Assembly (NCBI RefSeq): GCF_010726645.1
Contig: NZ_AP022563.1
Coordinates: 248,001 to 312,000 of the forward strand
Direction of reading: 5' to 3'
From: Mycolicibacterium duvalii
Lineage (GTDB): Bacteria; Actinomycetota; Actinomycetes; Mycobacteriales; Mycobacteriaceae
Length of the DNA: 64,000 nucleotides
In this document: in pieces, positions 1-8,791 of the stretch
How the letters are laid out: each line of letters starts with the position of its first letter
How positions within the stretch are numbered: the first letter of the stretch is position 1
Notes under the pieces: generated by a model
Databases searched by the model: none
Seen by the model: only the letters and a program-made list of their open reading frames with translations
What the model was told of the DNA's origin: nothing
Translations under genes and position numbers: made by a program

Positions 1-1
1 G

Positions 2-217
2 GCGCTGGCGATGATCCGGCGGGCCGGCGGCGCCGTCGGCGTCCCGGCGCCCAAGTTCGGCCACGGCGTCACCGCGACCCTGAGCACCCCGGACGGCCCG
101 GTGCAGCTGCTCGGGTGCTTCCACCCCAGCCAGCAGAACACCTTCACCGGCCGGTTGACGCCCGAGATGATGGACGACGTCTTCGCCACCGCCCGGCACC
201 TGGCGAGTTCGGCGTGA
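2..217 (+). CDS. udgB: Uracil-DNA glycosylase, family 5 (UdgB-like), 3' fragment
   Basis: This is the C-terminal end of a gene that begins before the window. The visible 71 codons contain [18 protein letters not shown], the conserved second active-site block (HPS..N) of family 4/5 uracil-DNA glycosylases. These enzymes remove uracil, and in family 5 also other deaminated bases, from DNA in the first step of base-excision repair. The Fe-S cysteines and first motif lie outside the window. From memory, M. tuberculosis UdgB (Rv1259) has the same neighbours (deazaflavin nitroreductase, HIT protein, adenylate cyclase), which supports this subfamily. Confidence 0.8.
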   Translation, partial: ALAMIRRAGGAVGVPAPKFGHGVTATLSTPDGPVQLLGCFHPSQQNTFTGRLTPEMMDDVFATARHLASSA

Positions 218-301
218 TCGGCGTCGCTCAGCGTCGACAACCACGCCGAAATCGCCGGAAAGCCGGGGAACGGAGCGGCGGCGCGGGGCGTTGACCCGGT
301 A

Positions 302-1351
302 ATGCGTCTCTCAGTCCTCGACCTCGTCCCTGTCCGGTCCGACCAGAGCACCGCCGACGCGCTGGCCGCGACGACGCGGCTGGCCCAGGTCGCCGACGGG
401 CTCGGCTACACCCGGTACTGGGTGGCGGAGCATCACAACATGCCCTCGGCCGCCGCGACCAGCCCGCCGGTGCTGATCGCGCACCTGGCCGCGCACACCT
501 CGGCGCTGCGGCTGGGTTCGGGCGGGGTGATGCTGCCCAACCACGCGCCGCTGGCGGTGGCCGAGCAGTTCGCGCTGCTGGAGGCCGCCCACCCGGGTCG
601 CATCGATCTGGGTATCGGCCGCGCACCAGGCTCGGACCCGGTCACCTCGTTGGCGCTGCGCGGTGCCGCCGGCCGGGACGACCGCGACATCGAAGCCTTC
701 CCCGACTACCTCGACGACGTGGTCGCGCTGATGAGCAGCGCGGGCGTGCGGGTGGCGCTGCCGCGCGACCTGATGCGGGAGAACTATGTCCTCAAGGCCA
801 CGCCGGCCGCGGTCACCGAACCCCGGCTGTGGCTGCTCGGCTCATCGATGTACTCGGCACGCCTAGCGGCGGCCAAAGGGCTGCCCTACGTCTTCGCCCA
901 CCATTTCTCCGGCCAGGGCACCGAGGAGGCTCTGCACCTGTACCGCAACAACTTCCGGCCCAGTGAGACGACGCCCGAACCGGTCACCTTCCTGACGGTC
1001 AACGCGGTGGTGGCCGACACGGACGACGAGGCGATGCGGCTGATCCAGCCGAACCTGCAGATGATGGCCAAGCTGCGCACCGGTCAGCCGCTCGGTCCGC
1101 TCGATGTGGTCGAGGATGCCGAGGCCCGCGCGCTCAGCGCGCGTGAGCAGACAGTGGTCGAGGGCGGTCTGCGCCAGGCGGTCGTCGGAGCACCGGAGCG
1201 GGCTGCGGAGCAACTACGGGCCTTGGCCGAGCGGTTCGGCGTGGACGAGGTCATGATCCACCCCGTCGCGTCGGCCTACCGCGGAGTGGACCCCGCGACG
1301 GCGCCGGCCCGGGAAGCGACTCTGGAGTTGTTGGCCAAGCACCTGCTCTAG
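302..1351 (+). CDS. LLM-class flavin-dependent oxidoreductase (luciferase-like)
   Basis: This 349-aa soluble protein has the bacterial luciferase-like TIM-barrel fold. Visible family blocks are the N-terminal WVAEHHNMPSAA stretch, LGSGGVMLPNHAPLAVAEQF and IDLGIGRAPGSDP, which are typical of the LLM subgroup annotated as alkanal monooxygenase-like or MsnO8-like. The flavin is probably FMN; the F420-specific features are not clear to me. The substrate is unknown. The ATG follows an 84-bp gap after the glycosylase gene, and the stop overlaps the convergent nitroreductase gene by 4 bp. Confidence 0.85.
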   Translation: MRLSVLDLVPVRSDQSTADALAATTRLAQVADGLGYTRYWVAEHHNMPSAAATSPPVLIAHLAAHTSALRLGSGGVMLPNHAPLAVAEQFALLEAAHPGRIDLGIGRAPGSDPVTSLALRGAAGRDDRDIEAFPDYLDDVVALMSSAGVRVALPRDLMRENYVLKATPAAVTEPRLWLLGSSMYSARLAAAKGLPYVFAHHFSGQGTEEALHLYRNNFRPSETTPEPVTFLTVNAVVADTDDEAMRLIQPNLQMMAKLRTGQPLGPLDVVEDAEARALSAREQTVVEGGLRQAVVGAPERAAEQLRALAERFGVDEVMIHPVASAYRGVDPATAPAREATLELLAKHLL

Positions 1352-1806
1352 GAACGCGGGCGAAGGCGCACGATCGGAATCGGGCGACTGGTCCGCTTCT
1401 GGTAACGGTTGTAGCGGTTCGAATTCTGCTTGTTGACCAACTCCCACATCCGGGCGTAGTCGGGGTCATCGGGCAGCACCGGCGTCGCGGTGACCTTCAG
1501 TCGGCGGGTGCCCAGGTTGATCTCGATGTTCGGATCGGCTTTGAGGTTGTGGTACCAGCCGGGCGCCTTCGGATCCCCACCCTTGGACGCGACCACCAGG
1601 TAGTCGCCCCGGTCCGGGAAATAGGACAGCGTGGTGGTGCGCGCCTTGCCGGTCTTGGCGCCGACCGTGTGCAACAGCAGGCTCGGAGCCACCCCGGGCA
1701 GCGGGATGCGGTGACCCACACGGCCATTGGTGCGCTGGTAGATGGTGTCGTGCAACATCAACAACCGGTATCCGACGTTCTGTTCGACCCACTGCGTCAG
1801 GCTCAT
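1348..1806 (-). CDS. Deazaflavin (F420)-dependent nitroreductase family protein (Ddn-like)
   Basis: This 152-aa protein belongs to the F420-dependent nitroreductase/split beta-barrel family. The core LLLHTVGAKTGKARTTTLSYF, the DYLVVASKGGDPKAPGWYHN block and the NIEINLG segment match proteins such as M. tuberculosis Ddn and its paralogues. These reduce quinones or nitro compounds with F420H2, often at the membrane. It is the last gene of a tight minus-strand run, 3 bp after the HIT gene. Its position matches Rv1261c as I recall it. The natural substrate cannot be told from sequence. Confidence 0.85.
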   Translation of the reverse strand: MSLTQWVEQNVGYRLLMLHDTIYQRTNGRVGHRIPLPGVAPSLLLHTVGAKTGKARTTTLSYFPDRGDYLVVASKGGDPKAPGWYHNLKADPNIEINLGTRRLKVTATPVLPDDPDYARMWELVNKQNSNRYNRYQKRTSRPIPIVRLRPRS

Positions 1807-1809
1807 GGG

Positions 1810-2247
1810 TCAATCCTTGTCCGCGGCGTCCGGTCGCGCCAGTGCCTCCCGTAGAATCCGTCCGGTTTCCTCGCGGTCGGGGTCGCGGCGCAGCAGCAGG
1901 CCCTTGGCGAAGGACAGCTTGTCGCCGTCGCGGCGCGGCACCACGTGCAGATGGATGTGAAACACCGACTGGAAGGCGGCCCTGCCGTCATTGATGGCGA
2001 GGTTGTTGCCGTCGGCATGCAGTCCCGACGTTCGCGCGGCCAGCGCGATGCGCTGGCCGATCTCGGTCATCCGCGCCAACGTCGCCGGCGGGGTGTCGGT
2101 CAGATCGACGGTGTGCCGTTTCGGGACGACCAGGGTGTGGCCGCGGGTGAACGGCCGGATATCGAGCAGAGCCACGAACTCGTCGTCTTCGTAGATCCGG
2201 ACGGCCGGGGAGTCACCGGCGACGATCGCGCAGAACACACAGGACAT
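1810..2247 (-). CDS. HIT family nucleotide-binding hydrolase
   Basis: This 145-aa histidine-triad protein carries HIHLHVVP at about residues 97-104, the H-x-H-x-H signature in which the middle histidine (H99) is the usual nucleophile. It starts with CVFCAIVAGDSPA, the typical N-terminal part of HINT/Fhit-like proteins. HIT proteins hydrolyse phosphoramidate or dinucleoside polyphosphate substrates; the exact one is not visible. It lies between the DNA glycosylase gene (5 bp gap) and the deazaflavin nitroreductase gene (3 bp gap), probably in one transcript. Its position matches Rv1262c from memory. Confidence 0.9.
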   Translation of the reverse strand: MSCVFCAIVAGDSPAVRIYEDDEFVALLDIRPFTRGHTLVVPKRHTVDLTDTPPATLARMTEIGQRIALAARTSGLHADGNNLAINDGRAAFQSVFHIHLHVVPRRDGDKLSFAKGLLLRRDPDREETGRILREALARPDAADKD

Positions 2248-2251
2248 CCCG

Positions 2252-2755
2252 TCACGCTAGCTGCCCGGTGATCCCGGCCCGCCACGCCGTCAGCTTGTCG
2301 TCGAAGCGCATGGTTTGGGCCGGACTGGTCGACGGGAGCCGGTGAAACCGCAGCGGGTGCGACACCTTCACCAGCCGCCGGAAGTTCTTCTCGGCCGCGG
2401 CGCCGTTGAAGTAGACGTGCGTGATCGTCGGATGGGTGGCGAACAACATCTCGAAATCGTTGGGCACCATACTGTCTGGTTCGACGGCGGAGTCCAGGCT
2501 GCCCGGGCGGCGGCACGAGCGCAGCACGTCCCAGACCGCGACCCCCGACCCGGTCAGCGCCGCCACCCGCCGCGGGTAGGGCGCTTCGGGGTCGAAGCCG
2601 AACAGCTCACCGGTGATCCGCCAGAACGCGTTGCGCGAGTATGCGTAGTACTGCTGGGCTGCCAACGATGCCACTCCCGGCATGTTGCCCAGTATCAGCA
2701 GTCGGGCATCGGCAGCCACGAGGGGCGGAAAGCTGTGCAGCGTCGGTGACGTCAT
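2252..2755 (-). CDS. Uracil-DNA-glycosylase superfamily, family 6 (hypoxanthine-DNA glycosylase type)
   Basis: This 167-aa protein has [20 protein letters not shown] followed by NAFW near the N-terminus. That is the hallmark of family-6 UDG enzymes, which act on hypoxanthine (deoxyinosine) in DNA. The C-terminal part has LPSTSPAQ, the second conserved loop (ST-SPA). The ATG is preceded by AGGAA. A much longer antisense reading frame runs upstream but has no support. With the family-5 enzyme at the window edge, this gives two different deamination-repair glycosylases within 3 kb. Confidence 0.85.
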   Translation of the reverse strand: MTSPTLHSFPPLVAADARLLILGNMPGVASLAAQQYYAYSRNAFWRITGELFGFDPEAPYPRRVAALTGSGVAVWDVLRSCRRPGSLDSAVEPDSMVPNDFEMLFATHPTITHVYFNGAAAEKNFRRLVKVSHPLRFHRLPSTSPAQTMRFDDKLTAWRAGITGQLA

Positions 2756-2781
2756 AGGTTCCTGTGTAGCCGATCGGCGTA

Positions 2782-2787
2782 TACGTT
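2782..2787 (+). promoter_or_regulatory. Predicted -10 box for the adenylate cyclase gene
   Basis: TACGTT fits the mycobacterial TANNNT -10 pattern and ends 7 nt before the in-frame GTG at 2795. That spacing would place transcription start on the GTG, giving a leaderless mRNA. This is why the GTG is preferred over the TTG at 2786, which would lie inside the promoter. Confidence 0.45.
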
Positions 2788-2794
2788 GGACGGC

Positions 2795-3913
2795 GTGGCC
2801 GAAGACGTCGATCCCGAGGTGGCCGAACTGCTCGACGGGCTCGACGGGGCGGCGCGCGCCGAGCGCGCCGAGCTGATCGCCTGGCTGCTCGAGCGTGGCG
2901 TCGGCGTCGAACAGATCCGGACCAGCTCGGCGCCGATGCTGCTGGCCTCGCGCCGGGTGATCGGTGACGACGGGCGGTACGTCTCGGCGCGTCGAGCCGC
3001 GGATGATGCCGGGGTGGATCTCGCGCTGTTCGAAAGGATTCAGCATGCGATGGGTCTGCCCCGTGTCGAGGACCCTGACGCCGAGGTATTTCTGCGGGCC
3101 GACGCCGGGGCGGCGAAGTTCACCCGCGACTTCCTCGACGCCGGTATCGACGCCGACGAGCTGGTCGTCATCACCAGACTGCTCGGCGACGGACTGGCGC
3201 GCGCCGCCGAAGCGATGCGGTACGCCGCACTGGCGGCGGTGATCCGGCCGGGGGCAAGCGAACTGGAGATCGCGAAGGCCTCGGAAGCATTGGTGTCGTC
3301 GCTGGCGCCGCTGCTCGGCCCGATGATCCAGGACGTGCTGCTGTTGCAGTTGCGCCACGCCATCGAGACCGAGGCGGTCAACGCCAGCGAACGGGCCGAG
3401 GGGCAGCATCTGCCCGGCGCGCGCGAGGTGAGCATCGCGTTCGCCGATCTGGTCGGCTTCACCCGGCTCGGGGAAGCTGTGCCGCCCGAGGAACTGGAGC
3501 AGCTCGCGCAACGGCTGGCCGACATGACCCGCGAGGTCGCCGAAGCGCCGGTGCGCTTCGTCAAAACGATCGGCGACGAGGTCATGCTGGTCAGCACCGA
3601 TCCGGTACCGCTGCTGGACGCCGTGCTGCAGCTGACCGCGCAGACCAACGACGACGACGACTTCCCGCGGCTGCGGGTCGGGGTGGCCTCCGGAATGGCG
3701 GTGAGCCGAGCGGGGGACTGGTTCGGCAGCCCGGTCAATCTCGCGGCCCGGGTGACCGGGGCGGCGCGTCCCGGCTCGGTGTTGGTGGCCGAGTCGGCGC
3801 GCGAGGCGATCGGTGACGACCAACGCTTCACCTGGTCCTTCGCCGGGGCGCGTCACCTCAAAGGCATCAAGTCCGACGTGAAGCTGTTTCGGGCGCGGCG
3901 CGCGGACGCTTGA
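2795..3913 (+). CDS. Class III adenylate cyclase with N-terminal regulatory domain (Rv1264-like)
   Basis: This 372-aa protein makes cAMP from ATP. Residues 1-205 form an all-helical N-terminal region and residues 210-372 the cyclase domain. Catalytic residues are all present: metal-binding D218 (IAFADLVGF) and D261 (KTIGDEV), purine-selecting K257 and D308 (AGDWFGS), and N315/R319 (VNLAARV). Length, order and neighbours match Rv1264. Published work on that enzyme describes an N-terminal domain that inhibits the cyclase in a pH-dependent way. There is no transmembrane segment. Start choice rests on the -10 box just upstream; an in-frame TTG at 2786 is the alternative. Confidence 0.9.
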   Translation: MAEDVDPEVAELLDGLDGAARAERAELIAWLLERGVGVEQIRTSSAPMLLASRRVIGDDGRYVSARRAADDAGVDLALFERIQHAMGLPRVEDPDAEVFLRADAGAAKFTRDFLDAGIDADELVVITRLLGDGLARAAEAMRYAALAAVIRPGASELEIAKASEALVSSLAPLLGPMIQDVLLLQLRHAIETEAVNASERAEGQHLPGAREVSIAFADLVGFTRLGEAVPPEELEQLAQRLADMTREVAEAPVRFVKTIGDEVMLVSTDPVPLLDAVLQLTAQTNDDDDFPRLRVGVASGMAVSRAGDWFGSPVNLAARVTGAARPGSVLVAESAREAIGDDQRFTWSFAGARHLKGIKSDVKLFRARRADA

Positions 3914-3950
3914 CTGCGGCCGTGTTCGTACCGTTCGAACGTCGGCGCCG

Positions 3951-4040
3951 GCGAGTGTGCGGTGGCGGCGGTGGCGAGGGCGTTTTTCCGCCGAGAGTTC
4001 ACGTTCGGCGGTGGGGTCGCCGTGAGTGCACACTCGGCGG
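3951..4040. repeat. Dispersed ~90-bp intergenic element with inverted ends, copy A
   Basis: This stretch fills most of the 155-bp gap between two convergent genes (cyclase and copper ATPase). It begins with CGAGTGTGC (3952-3960) and ends with the exact complement GCACACTCG (4028-4036). A related sequence lies at 26986-27077, also between convergent genes. The right-hand ~57 bp of the two copies agree at roughly three quarters of positions by eye. It may act as a bidirectional terminator or be a small non-coding mobile repeat; neither is proven. I see no coding potential in it. Confidence 0.55.
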
Positions 4041-4068
4041 CGTCGGTCATCGTAGGCGCGTGACTCGG

Positions 4069-6282
4069 TCACCGCGACGGGGTGAACGCGCGTAGCCGCA
4101 GGCTGTTGCTGACCACGAAGACCGAGCTGAAGGCCATCGCCGCGCCGGCGATCATCGGGTTGAGCAGACCGGCGGCGGCGAGGGGGATCGCGGCGACGTT
4201 GTAGCCGAACGCCCAGAACAGATTGCCTTTGATGGTGCTCAACGTCTTGCGCGACAGCCGGATTGCGTCGGGCACGGCCCGCAGGTCGTCGCCGACCAGC
4301 GTGAGATCGCTGGCCTCGATCGCGACGTCGGTGCCGCTGCCCATCGCCAGGCCGAGGTCGGCCTGTGCCAGGGCGGCGGCGTCGTTGACGCCGTCGCCGA
4401 CCATCGCGACGACCCGGCCGTCGTCCTGCAGGCGCTTGACGGTGTCGACCTTGTCCTGCGGCAGCACCCCGGCGATCACCTCGTCGATCCCCACCGCGGC
4501 GGCGACCGCGCGGGCCACGGCCTCGTTGTCCCCGGTCACCATGATCGGCCGCAGCCCGAGTCGGCGCAGCGCGGCGATGGCCGGCGCAGAGGTCGGCTTC
4601 ACCGCGTCGGCGACGGCCACCAGACCGCGCGCGCGTTCGTCCCAACCCACCGCGACCACGGTGCGGCCGTCGCGTTCCGCGCGCTGCAGCGCCGCGGTCA
4701 ACCCGGAATCGAGCGGGTAGCCCTGCTCGGTCAGCAGCCGCGGACGGCCCACCATTACGGTCCGTCCCTCGACGGTCCCGCGCACGCCCAGGCCGGGCAG
4801 GTTGCCGAAGTCGGTGACCGGCGGCAGCGCCCCCACCTTGTCGACGGCGCCGCTGCTGATCGCTCGTGCGATGGGATGCTCCGAAGGCGTCTCCAGCGCA
4901 CCGGCGATCCTCAGCACTTCGTCGGGCTCCTCGCCGTCGGCGACCAGCACCTCGACCAGTTCCATCGTGCCCGTCGTCACCGTCCCGGTCTTGTCGACCA
5001 GAACGGTGTCGACCTCACGGGTGGACTCCAGCACCTCGGGCCCCTTGATCAGAATGCCCAGCTGCGCGCCCCGTCCGGTGCCCACCATCAGCGCCGTCGG
5101 CGTCGCCAGCCCCAACGCGCACGGGCACGCGATGATCAGCACCGACACCGCTGCGGTGAACGCAGCCACCAGCGACGAGCCGGCGCCGATCCAGAAACCC
5201 AGCGTGGCGACCGCCAGCGCGATCACGATCGGGACGAAGACCCCGGAGATCCGGTCGGCCAGGCGCTGTGCCTGCGCCTTCCCGTTCTGCGCATCCTCGA
5301 CCAGGCGTGCCATCTGCGCCAACTGCGTGTCTGACCCGACCCGCTCGGCCCGGACCACCAGCTGCCCGTCGACGTTGACCGTCGCGCCCACCACCTGGTC
5401 GCCGGAGGTGACTTCCACGGGCACCGACTCTCCGGTGAGCATGGACGCATCGATGGCCGAGCATCCCTCGACCACGACACCATCGGCGGCGATCTTCTCA
5501 CCGGGGCGCACCACGAACTCGTCGCCCACGGCCAGTCGTTCGATGGGAATGCGATGCTGCGCACCGTCTTTACGGACGGTGACCTCCTTGGCTCCCATCT
5601 CCAGCAGAGCCCGTAACGCCGCTCCGGCGCGACGCTTGGCGCGTGCCTCGAAATACCGGCCGGCCAGGATGAACGTGGTGACCCCGGCGGCGGCCTCGAG
5701 ATAGATATGGGCGCTGCCGTCGGTGCGCGCGATGGTGAACTCGAACGGGTGCTTCAGGCCCGGGACACCGGCGCTGCCCCAGAACAGCGCGTACACCGAC
5801 CAGCCGAGCGCGGCGAGCGTGCCGACCGAGATCAGGGTGTCCATGGTCGCGGTGCCGTGCCGCAGGTTGGTCCACGCCGCTCGGTGGAACGGCCAGGCGC
5901 CCCACACCACGACGGGCGCGGCCAGCGTCAGCGACAGCCACTGCCAATAGGTGAACTGCAGGGCCGGCGCCATCGCCATCGCGATCACCGGCACAGAAAG
6001 CGCGAGGCAGACGAGCAGGCGCTGCCGCAGCGCGGCAGTCGGGTCGTCGTCACCGTCCGCGGCCTCGTCGGCGGGCTCGGGCAATGCGGCGTCATAGCCG
6101 GCGGCCTGCACTGCGGCCACCAGTTGCTCGGGGGTGACGTCGGCATCGAACTCGACGCGGGCCTTCTCGGTGGCGAAGTTGACCGTGGCGGTGACACCGT
6201 CGAGCTTGTTGAGTTTCTTTTCCACGCGCGCGGCGCATGACGCACACGTCATTCCGCCGATACTCAGTTCCAGCGCGGTCAC
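4069..6282 (-). CDS. Copper-translocating P1B-type ATPase (CopA/CtpV-like)
   Basis: This 737-aa membrane pump exports Cu+ using ATP. In order it has an N-terminal metal-binding domain (GMTCASC, residues 10-16), transmembrane helices, IIACPCALG with the membrane [11 protein letters not shown] with the phosphorylated Asp, [18 protein letters not shown], and a final helix pair with [11 protein letters not shown] and [16 protein letters not shown]. The CPC, the YN....P motif and the M..SS.....N motif are typical of the Cu+ (IB-1) group. The GTG start has AGGAGG 9 nt upstream and overlaps the stop of the 53-aa membrane peptide gene (GTGA). A longer in-frame start at 6375 would add 31 unrelated residues and is rejected. 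Confidence 0.93.
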   Translation of the reverse strand: MTALELSIGGMTCASCAARVEKKLNKLDGVTATVNFATEKARVEFDADVTPEQLVAAVQAAGYDAALPEPADEAADGDDDPTAALRQRLLVCLALSVPVIAMAMAPALQFTYWQWLSLTLAAPVVVWGAWPFHRAAWTNLRHGTATMDTLISVGTLAALGWSVYALFWGSAGVPGLKHPFEFTIARTDGSAHIYLEAAAGVTTFILAGRYFEARAKRRAGAALRALLEMGAKEVTVRKDGAQHRIPIERLAVGDEFVVRPGEKIAADGVVVEGCSAIDASMLTGESVPVEVTSGDQVVGATVNVDGQLVVRAERVGSDTQLAQMARLVEDAQNGKAQAQRLADRISGVFVPIVIALAVATLGFWIGAGSSLVAAFTAAVSVLIIACPCALGLATPTALMVGTGRGAQLGILIKGPEVLESTREVDTVLVDKTGTVTTGTMELVEVLVADGEEPDEVLRIAGALETPSEHPIARAISSGAVDKVGALPPVTDFGNLPGLGVRGTVEGRTVMVGRPRLLTEQGYPLDSGLTAALQRAERDGRTVVAVGWDERARGLVAVADAVKPTSAPAIAALRRLGLRPIMVTGDNEAVARAVAAAVGIDEVIAGVLPQDKVDTVKRLQDDGRVVAMVGDGVNDAAALAQADLGLAMGSGTDVAIEASDLTLVGDDLRAVPDAIRLSRKTLSTIKGNLFWAFGYNVAAIPLAAAGLLNPMIAGAAMAFSSVFVVSNSLRLRAFTPSR

Positions 6283-6440
6283 GGCGTCTGGCCTCCTGAC
6301 GGATGAGTGTGCTGCCCGGTCGAAGGCTGCGGACCGGACGTCGTGGGCTCGGGACCGAACGCCTGACCCATCCACAGCGCGATGACGAACACCGCCACCA
6401 GGGTGGCGGCGAACGCGGTGATCCTGGCGGCGACGGACAT
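6279..6440 (-). CDS. Small single-pass membrane protein of the copper operon
   Basis: This 53-aa gene sits exactly between the chaperone and ATPase genes. Its ATG shares one base with the chaperone stop (TGATG) and its stop overlaps the ATPase GTG by 4 bp (GTGA), so translation is coupled on both sides. The product starts [20 protein letters not shown], giving one transmembrane helix at about residues 6-24. A short Pro/Thr/His tail with [11 protein letters not shown] follows and could bind metal. No catalytic motif is visible. It may help pump assembly or pass copper to the ATPase; that is inference from position only. Confidence 0.75.
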   Translation of the reverse strand: MSVAARITAFAATLVAVFVIALWMGQAFGPEPTTSGPQPSTGQHTHPSGGQTP

Positions 6441-6646
6441 CAGTTCGCCAGTTGGTAGCCGGCCTCTTCGACCGCGGCTTTCACAGCTGCATCGTCGAGG
6501 GGCTCGGTGCTGTCGATGCTGACTGTGCCGTCGGAGAGGTGGATGTCGACGCCGACGACACCGGGGAGGGCCTTGAGTTCTGCGCGGACCGATGATGCGC
6601 AGCCGCTGCAGGTCATCCCGGCGACGGTGATGGTGGTGGTACTCAT
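6440..6646 (-). CDS. Copper chaperone (CopZ-like heavy-metal-associated protein)
   Basis: This 68-aa protein is a single heavy-metal-associated domain. Its Cu+ site is GMTCSGC at residues 10-16, and the length equals that of CopZ/Atx1 chaperones. It likely carries cytosolic Cu+ to the N-terminal domain of the downstream ATPase. It is the first gene of the minus-strand operon. AAGGAG lies just upstream of the ATG (6651-6656), and the copper-responsive palindrome at 6693-6711 is in the divergent promoter region. Confidence 0.92.
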   Translation of the reverse strand: MSTTTITVAGMTCSGCASSVRAELKALPGVVGVDIHLSDGTVSIDSTEPLDDAAVKAAVEEAGYQLAN

Positions 6647-6690
6647 GGCGCTCCTTAGAGTGGACGGCAGCCGCTTGCGCGACGACGTGT

Positions 6691-6696
6691 ACTATA
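6691..6696 (-). promoter_or_regulatory. Predicted -10 of the copZ-like operon
   Basis: TATAGT on the minus strand overlaps the copper palindrome at 6693-6711. It would start transcription near 6684, leaving a ~38-nt leader with AAGGAG before the chaperone ATG. Repressor binding would cover it. Confidence 0.45.
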
Positions 6697-6711
6697 CCCC
6701 CCTAGGGTATA
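6693..6711. promoter_or_regulatory. Copper-responsive operator (CsoR/RicR type), shared by divergent genes
   Basis: TATACCC-N5-GGGTATA is a near-perfect inverted repeat that contains TACCC (6695-6699), five bases, and GGGTA (6705-6709). This matches the TACCC-N5-GGGTA motif I recall for the mycobacterial copper repressors CsoR/RicR. It overlaps the -10 of the minus-strand chaperone/ATPase operon and a TATAAA (6708-6713) that could serve the plus-strand lipoprotein gene. One repressor could therefore silence both directions until copper is present. No csoR/ricR gene is in the window. Confidence 0.7.
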
Positions 6712-6734
6712 AATCCAAACGAACAGGAGCCCCC

Positions 6735-7409
6735 GTGAACTCCACCCGCCGAGTGCCGGCTGCGGCAGGCGCCGCAGTCGCCGCGCTGGTCCTGCTGATG
6801 TCGGGCTGCAGCAGCGACGACAGCACCGAATCCGCCCAGGGCACCACCCATGAGGAACACGCTGCCCACGACCACGGGTCGGCGCCGGACGGAGCGGCTC
6901 ACAACGAAGCCACTCACAACGAAGCCACTCACAACGAAGCCACTCACAACGAAGCCGATGCCGCCTTCGCCCGTGACATGGTCCCGCACCACGAGCAGGC
7001 CATCGTGATGAGCGACATCGTGCTCGGCAAGCAGGGCATCGACCAGCGGGTGCTCGATCTGGCAGACCGGATCAAGGCCGCGCAGGGACCCGAGATCGAC
7101 ACCATGCGTCAGTGGCTGACCGTGTGGCAGGTCCCCGAAGCCGAGCATCACGGGCATCACGGCGCCAGTCACGAGGAGATGGGCATGATGAGCGAGGCCG
7201 ATCTCGACCGGTTGCGCAACGCCGAGGGCGTGGACGCGGCTCGGCTGTTCCTGACCGGGATGATCGCCCACCACGAGGGCGCGGTGCGGATGGCCCAGAC
7301 CGAGGTGGACACCGGCAAGAGCGCGGAGGCCGTGCACCTGGCCCGCGACATCATCGCCACTCAGCAGCGCGAGATCGACGAGATGAGGCAGATCCTCGAC
7401 TCGCTCTGA
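6735..7409 (+). CDS. His-rich DUF305 lipoprotein, probable copper-binding
   Basis: This 224-aa exported protein starts at a GTG with CAGGAG 5 nt upstream. It has a lipoprotein signal ending LLMSGC (lipid-modified C25). Residues 39-75 are His-rich and include four HNEA(T/D) repeats, followed by a DUF305 ferritin-like domain with paired histidines in [16 protein letters not shown] and [15 protein letters not shown]305 proteins often occur beside copper genes. Here the gene is divergent from the copper pump operon and shares its operator, so periplasmic or cell-wall copper binding is likely. A longer frame starting upstream is not real, as it would cross the operator. Confidence 0.85.
   Translation: MNSTRRVPAAAGAAVAALVLLMSGCSSDDSTESAQGTTHEEHAAHDHGSAPDGAAHNEATHNEATHNEATHNEADAAFARDMVPHHEQAIVMSDIVLGKQGIDQRVLDLADRIKAAQGPEIDTMRQWLTVWQVPEAEHHGHHGASHEEMGMMSEADLDRLRNAEGVDAARLFLTGMIAHHEGAVRMAQTEVDTGKSAEAVHLARDIIATQQREIDEMRQILDSL
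6900..6956 (+). repeat. 15-bp tandem repeat encoding HNEAT
   Basis: The unit CACAACGAAGCCACT starts at 6900, 6915 and 6930, with a fourth copy at 6945 whose last codon changes. The repeats are identical at DNA level and in frame, so copy number can change by slippage without breaking the DUF305 gene. Each copy adds one histidine to the probable metal-binding region. Confidence 0.9.
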
Positions 7410-7429
7410 CGCATGGCACCATCGCCTAC

Positions 7430-7861
7430 ATGCGAATCCTGGTGCAACGCGTCACATCTGCGCGCGTACGGGTGGACGGCGACGTCGTCGGTGAGATCGC
7501 ACCGAACGGCCAGGGACTGGTTGCGCTGGTCGGCGTCACCCACACCGACGACGAGGCCGTCGCGCGTCGACTGGCCGAAAAGCTCTGGCAGTTGAGAATT
7601 CTCGACGACGAGAAGTCAGCCGGCGATGTCGGCGCGCCGATCCTGGTGGTCAGCCAATTCACGCTGTACGGCAACACCACCAAGGGGCGTCGCCCCACCT
7701 GGAACGCCGCCGCGCCTCGGCCGGTCGCCGAACCGCTCGTCGACGCGTTCGCCGCAGCGCTGGCCGACCTGGGTGCGCACGTGCAGACCGGCGTCTTCGG
7801 CGCCGACATGGCCGTCGAGCTGGTCAACGACGGACCGGTGACGATACTGCTCGAGTTGTGA
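7430..7861 (+). CDS. dtd: D-aminoacyl-tRNA deacylase
   Basis: This 143-aa enzyme hydrolyses D-aminoacyl-tRNAs and protects translation from D-amino acids. It begins [13 protein letters not shown] and contains the active-site block [18 protein letters not shown] and the C-terminal [11 protein letters not shown], which holds the Gly-cisPro substrate-checking motif. The size equals that of bacterial Dtd. The ATG lies 20 bp after the DUF305 stop, so it may be read through from that gene. An in-frame extension upstream overlaps the DUF305 gene and is rejected. Confidence 0.95.
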   Translation: MRILVQRVTSARVRVDGDVVGEIAPNGQGLVALVGVTHTDDEAVARRLAEKLWQLRILDDEKSAGDVGAPILVVSQFTLYGNTTKGRRPTWNAAAPRPVAEPLVDAFAAALADLGAHVQTGVFGADMAVELVNDGPVTILLEL

Positions 7862-8719
7862 TCACGCCGTCGGCGCTACCGGCATCCCTTCGGACGGCTG
7901 CACGATGACGAAACCGTTGCCGTAGAACGACACCTGCAGCGCCTCCCCGGAACCGCGCCCGATCAACGCACCGGCCTTGAAGCTGGTCTTGAGCTGGGTC
8001 TGCAGGTTCGCCGACCAGGCCACCACCGCGTTGGTGTCGGCGAACGTCGGGGCCTCGCCGGCGTTGAGCACCACCGGCGGCCCGTCGGTGGTCAGCGCCA
8101 CCCAACCGGTGCCCCGCAACGTGGTGTTGAACAGTCCGCCGGTGGCGATGCTGCCCCCCTTGACCCGCTCGATGTTCCAGTCCAGGCTCGACGAGAACGC
8201 CAGCACGTTCTTGCCGCTGATCGACAGCCCGGAATCGGTCAGGTTCAGCAGATGCACGTCGTAGGCGCGGTCGGCCAGGAACACGTCACCGCGGCCCGAG
8301 CAGCGCATCAACGGGAGGCCCTCGCCGGTGAACGCCTTCTTCAAAAACTTCGACGCGCCCCCGCCCTCGAAGGCGAATTCGACGCCACCCTGGTAAGCCA
8401 CCATGGAGCCCTGCCGTGCCATGAACGGCTCGCCGAGACGCACCCGAAGCAGCTTGGTGTTCTGGTTGCCGATCGGCCGGGCCTCTTTCTCGCTGAATCG
8501 GCCGTCCACCAACTCGCCACTGATGCCGGCGAACCCGTCGCCGGCAGGCTGGGCGGGCGGAGGTTGCGACGCGGTGGGTGGGGGTGGCCCGCCCAACGGG
8601 GCGCGGTGCACCTGACCGCCCTGCGACACCTGCTCGGTCCACTGCTGACCGTCGAACCACCGGTATTCGTAGCGGCCCTCCGGATCGGGCAGCCAACTTC
8701 CGCGTGCGGGTCCTGTCAT
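7862..8719 (-). CDS. AIM24-family protein with N-terminal DUF2510 domain
   Basis: This 285-aa protein has two parts. Residues 8-30 (WLPDPEGRYEYRWFDGQQW) are a DUF2510 motif, common in actinobacterial membrane-associated proteins. After a Pro-rich linker, residues ~65-285 form an AIM24/TIGR00266-like beta-rich domain (LLRVRLGEPFMARQGSMVAY, GLFNTTLRGTGWVAL). The molecular role of bacterial AIM24 proteins is poorly known. The ATG has AGGAGG upstream. The gene converges on dtd with no gap. Confidence 0.8.
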   Translation of the reverse strand: MTGPARGSWLPDPEGRYEYRWFDGQQWTEQVSQGGQVHRAPLGGPPPPTASQPPPAQPAGDGFAGISGELVDGRFSEKEARPIGNQNTKLLRVRLGEPFMARQGSMVAYQGGVEFAFEGGGASKFLKKAFTGEGLPLMRCSGRGDVFLADRAYDVHLLNLTDSGLSISGKNVLAFSSSLDWNIERVKGGSIATGGLFNTTLRGTGWVALTTDGPPVVLNAGEAPTFADTNAVVAWSANLQTQLKTSFKAGALIGRGSGEALQVSFYGNGFVIVQPSEGMPVAPTA

Positions 8720-8791
8720 CGCGCCCCTCCTGAGCATCAAATCTGCGATCCAGCCTATGCGGCGCCGCGGCGCCGCTGGCACTCTTGAGGA

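Noticed and set aside
2252..4645. A 797-codon minus-strand frame running from the copper ATPase into the DNA glycosylase gene
   Set aside because: Only its last 167 codons match a protein family; the rest is Arg/Gly/Asp-rich antisense of the cyclase and ATPase genes, as expected in GC-rich DNA.
6900..6956. Short regular repeats considered as a CRISPR array
   Set aside because: The units are adjacent with no spacers and lie in frame inside the DUF305 gene.
7112..7429. N-terminal extension of the Dtd frame
   Set aside because: It overlaps the DUF305 gene in another frame; Dtd proteins start at MRILVQRV.
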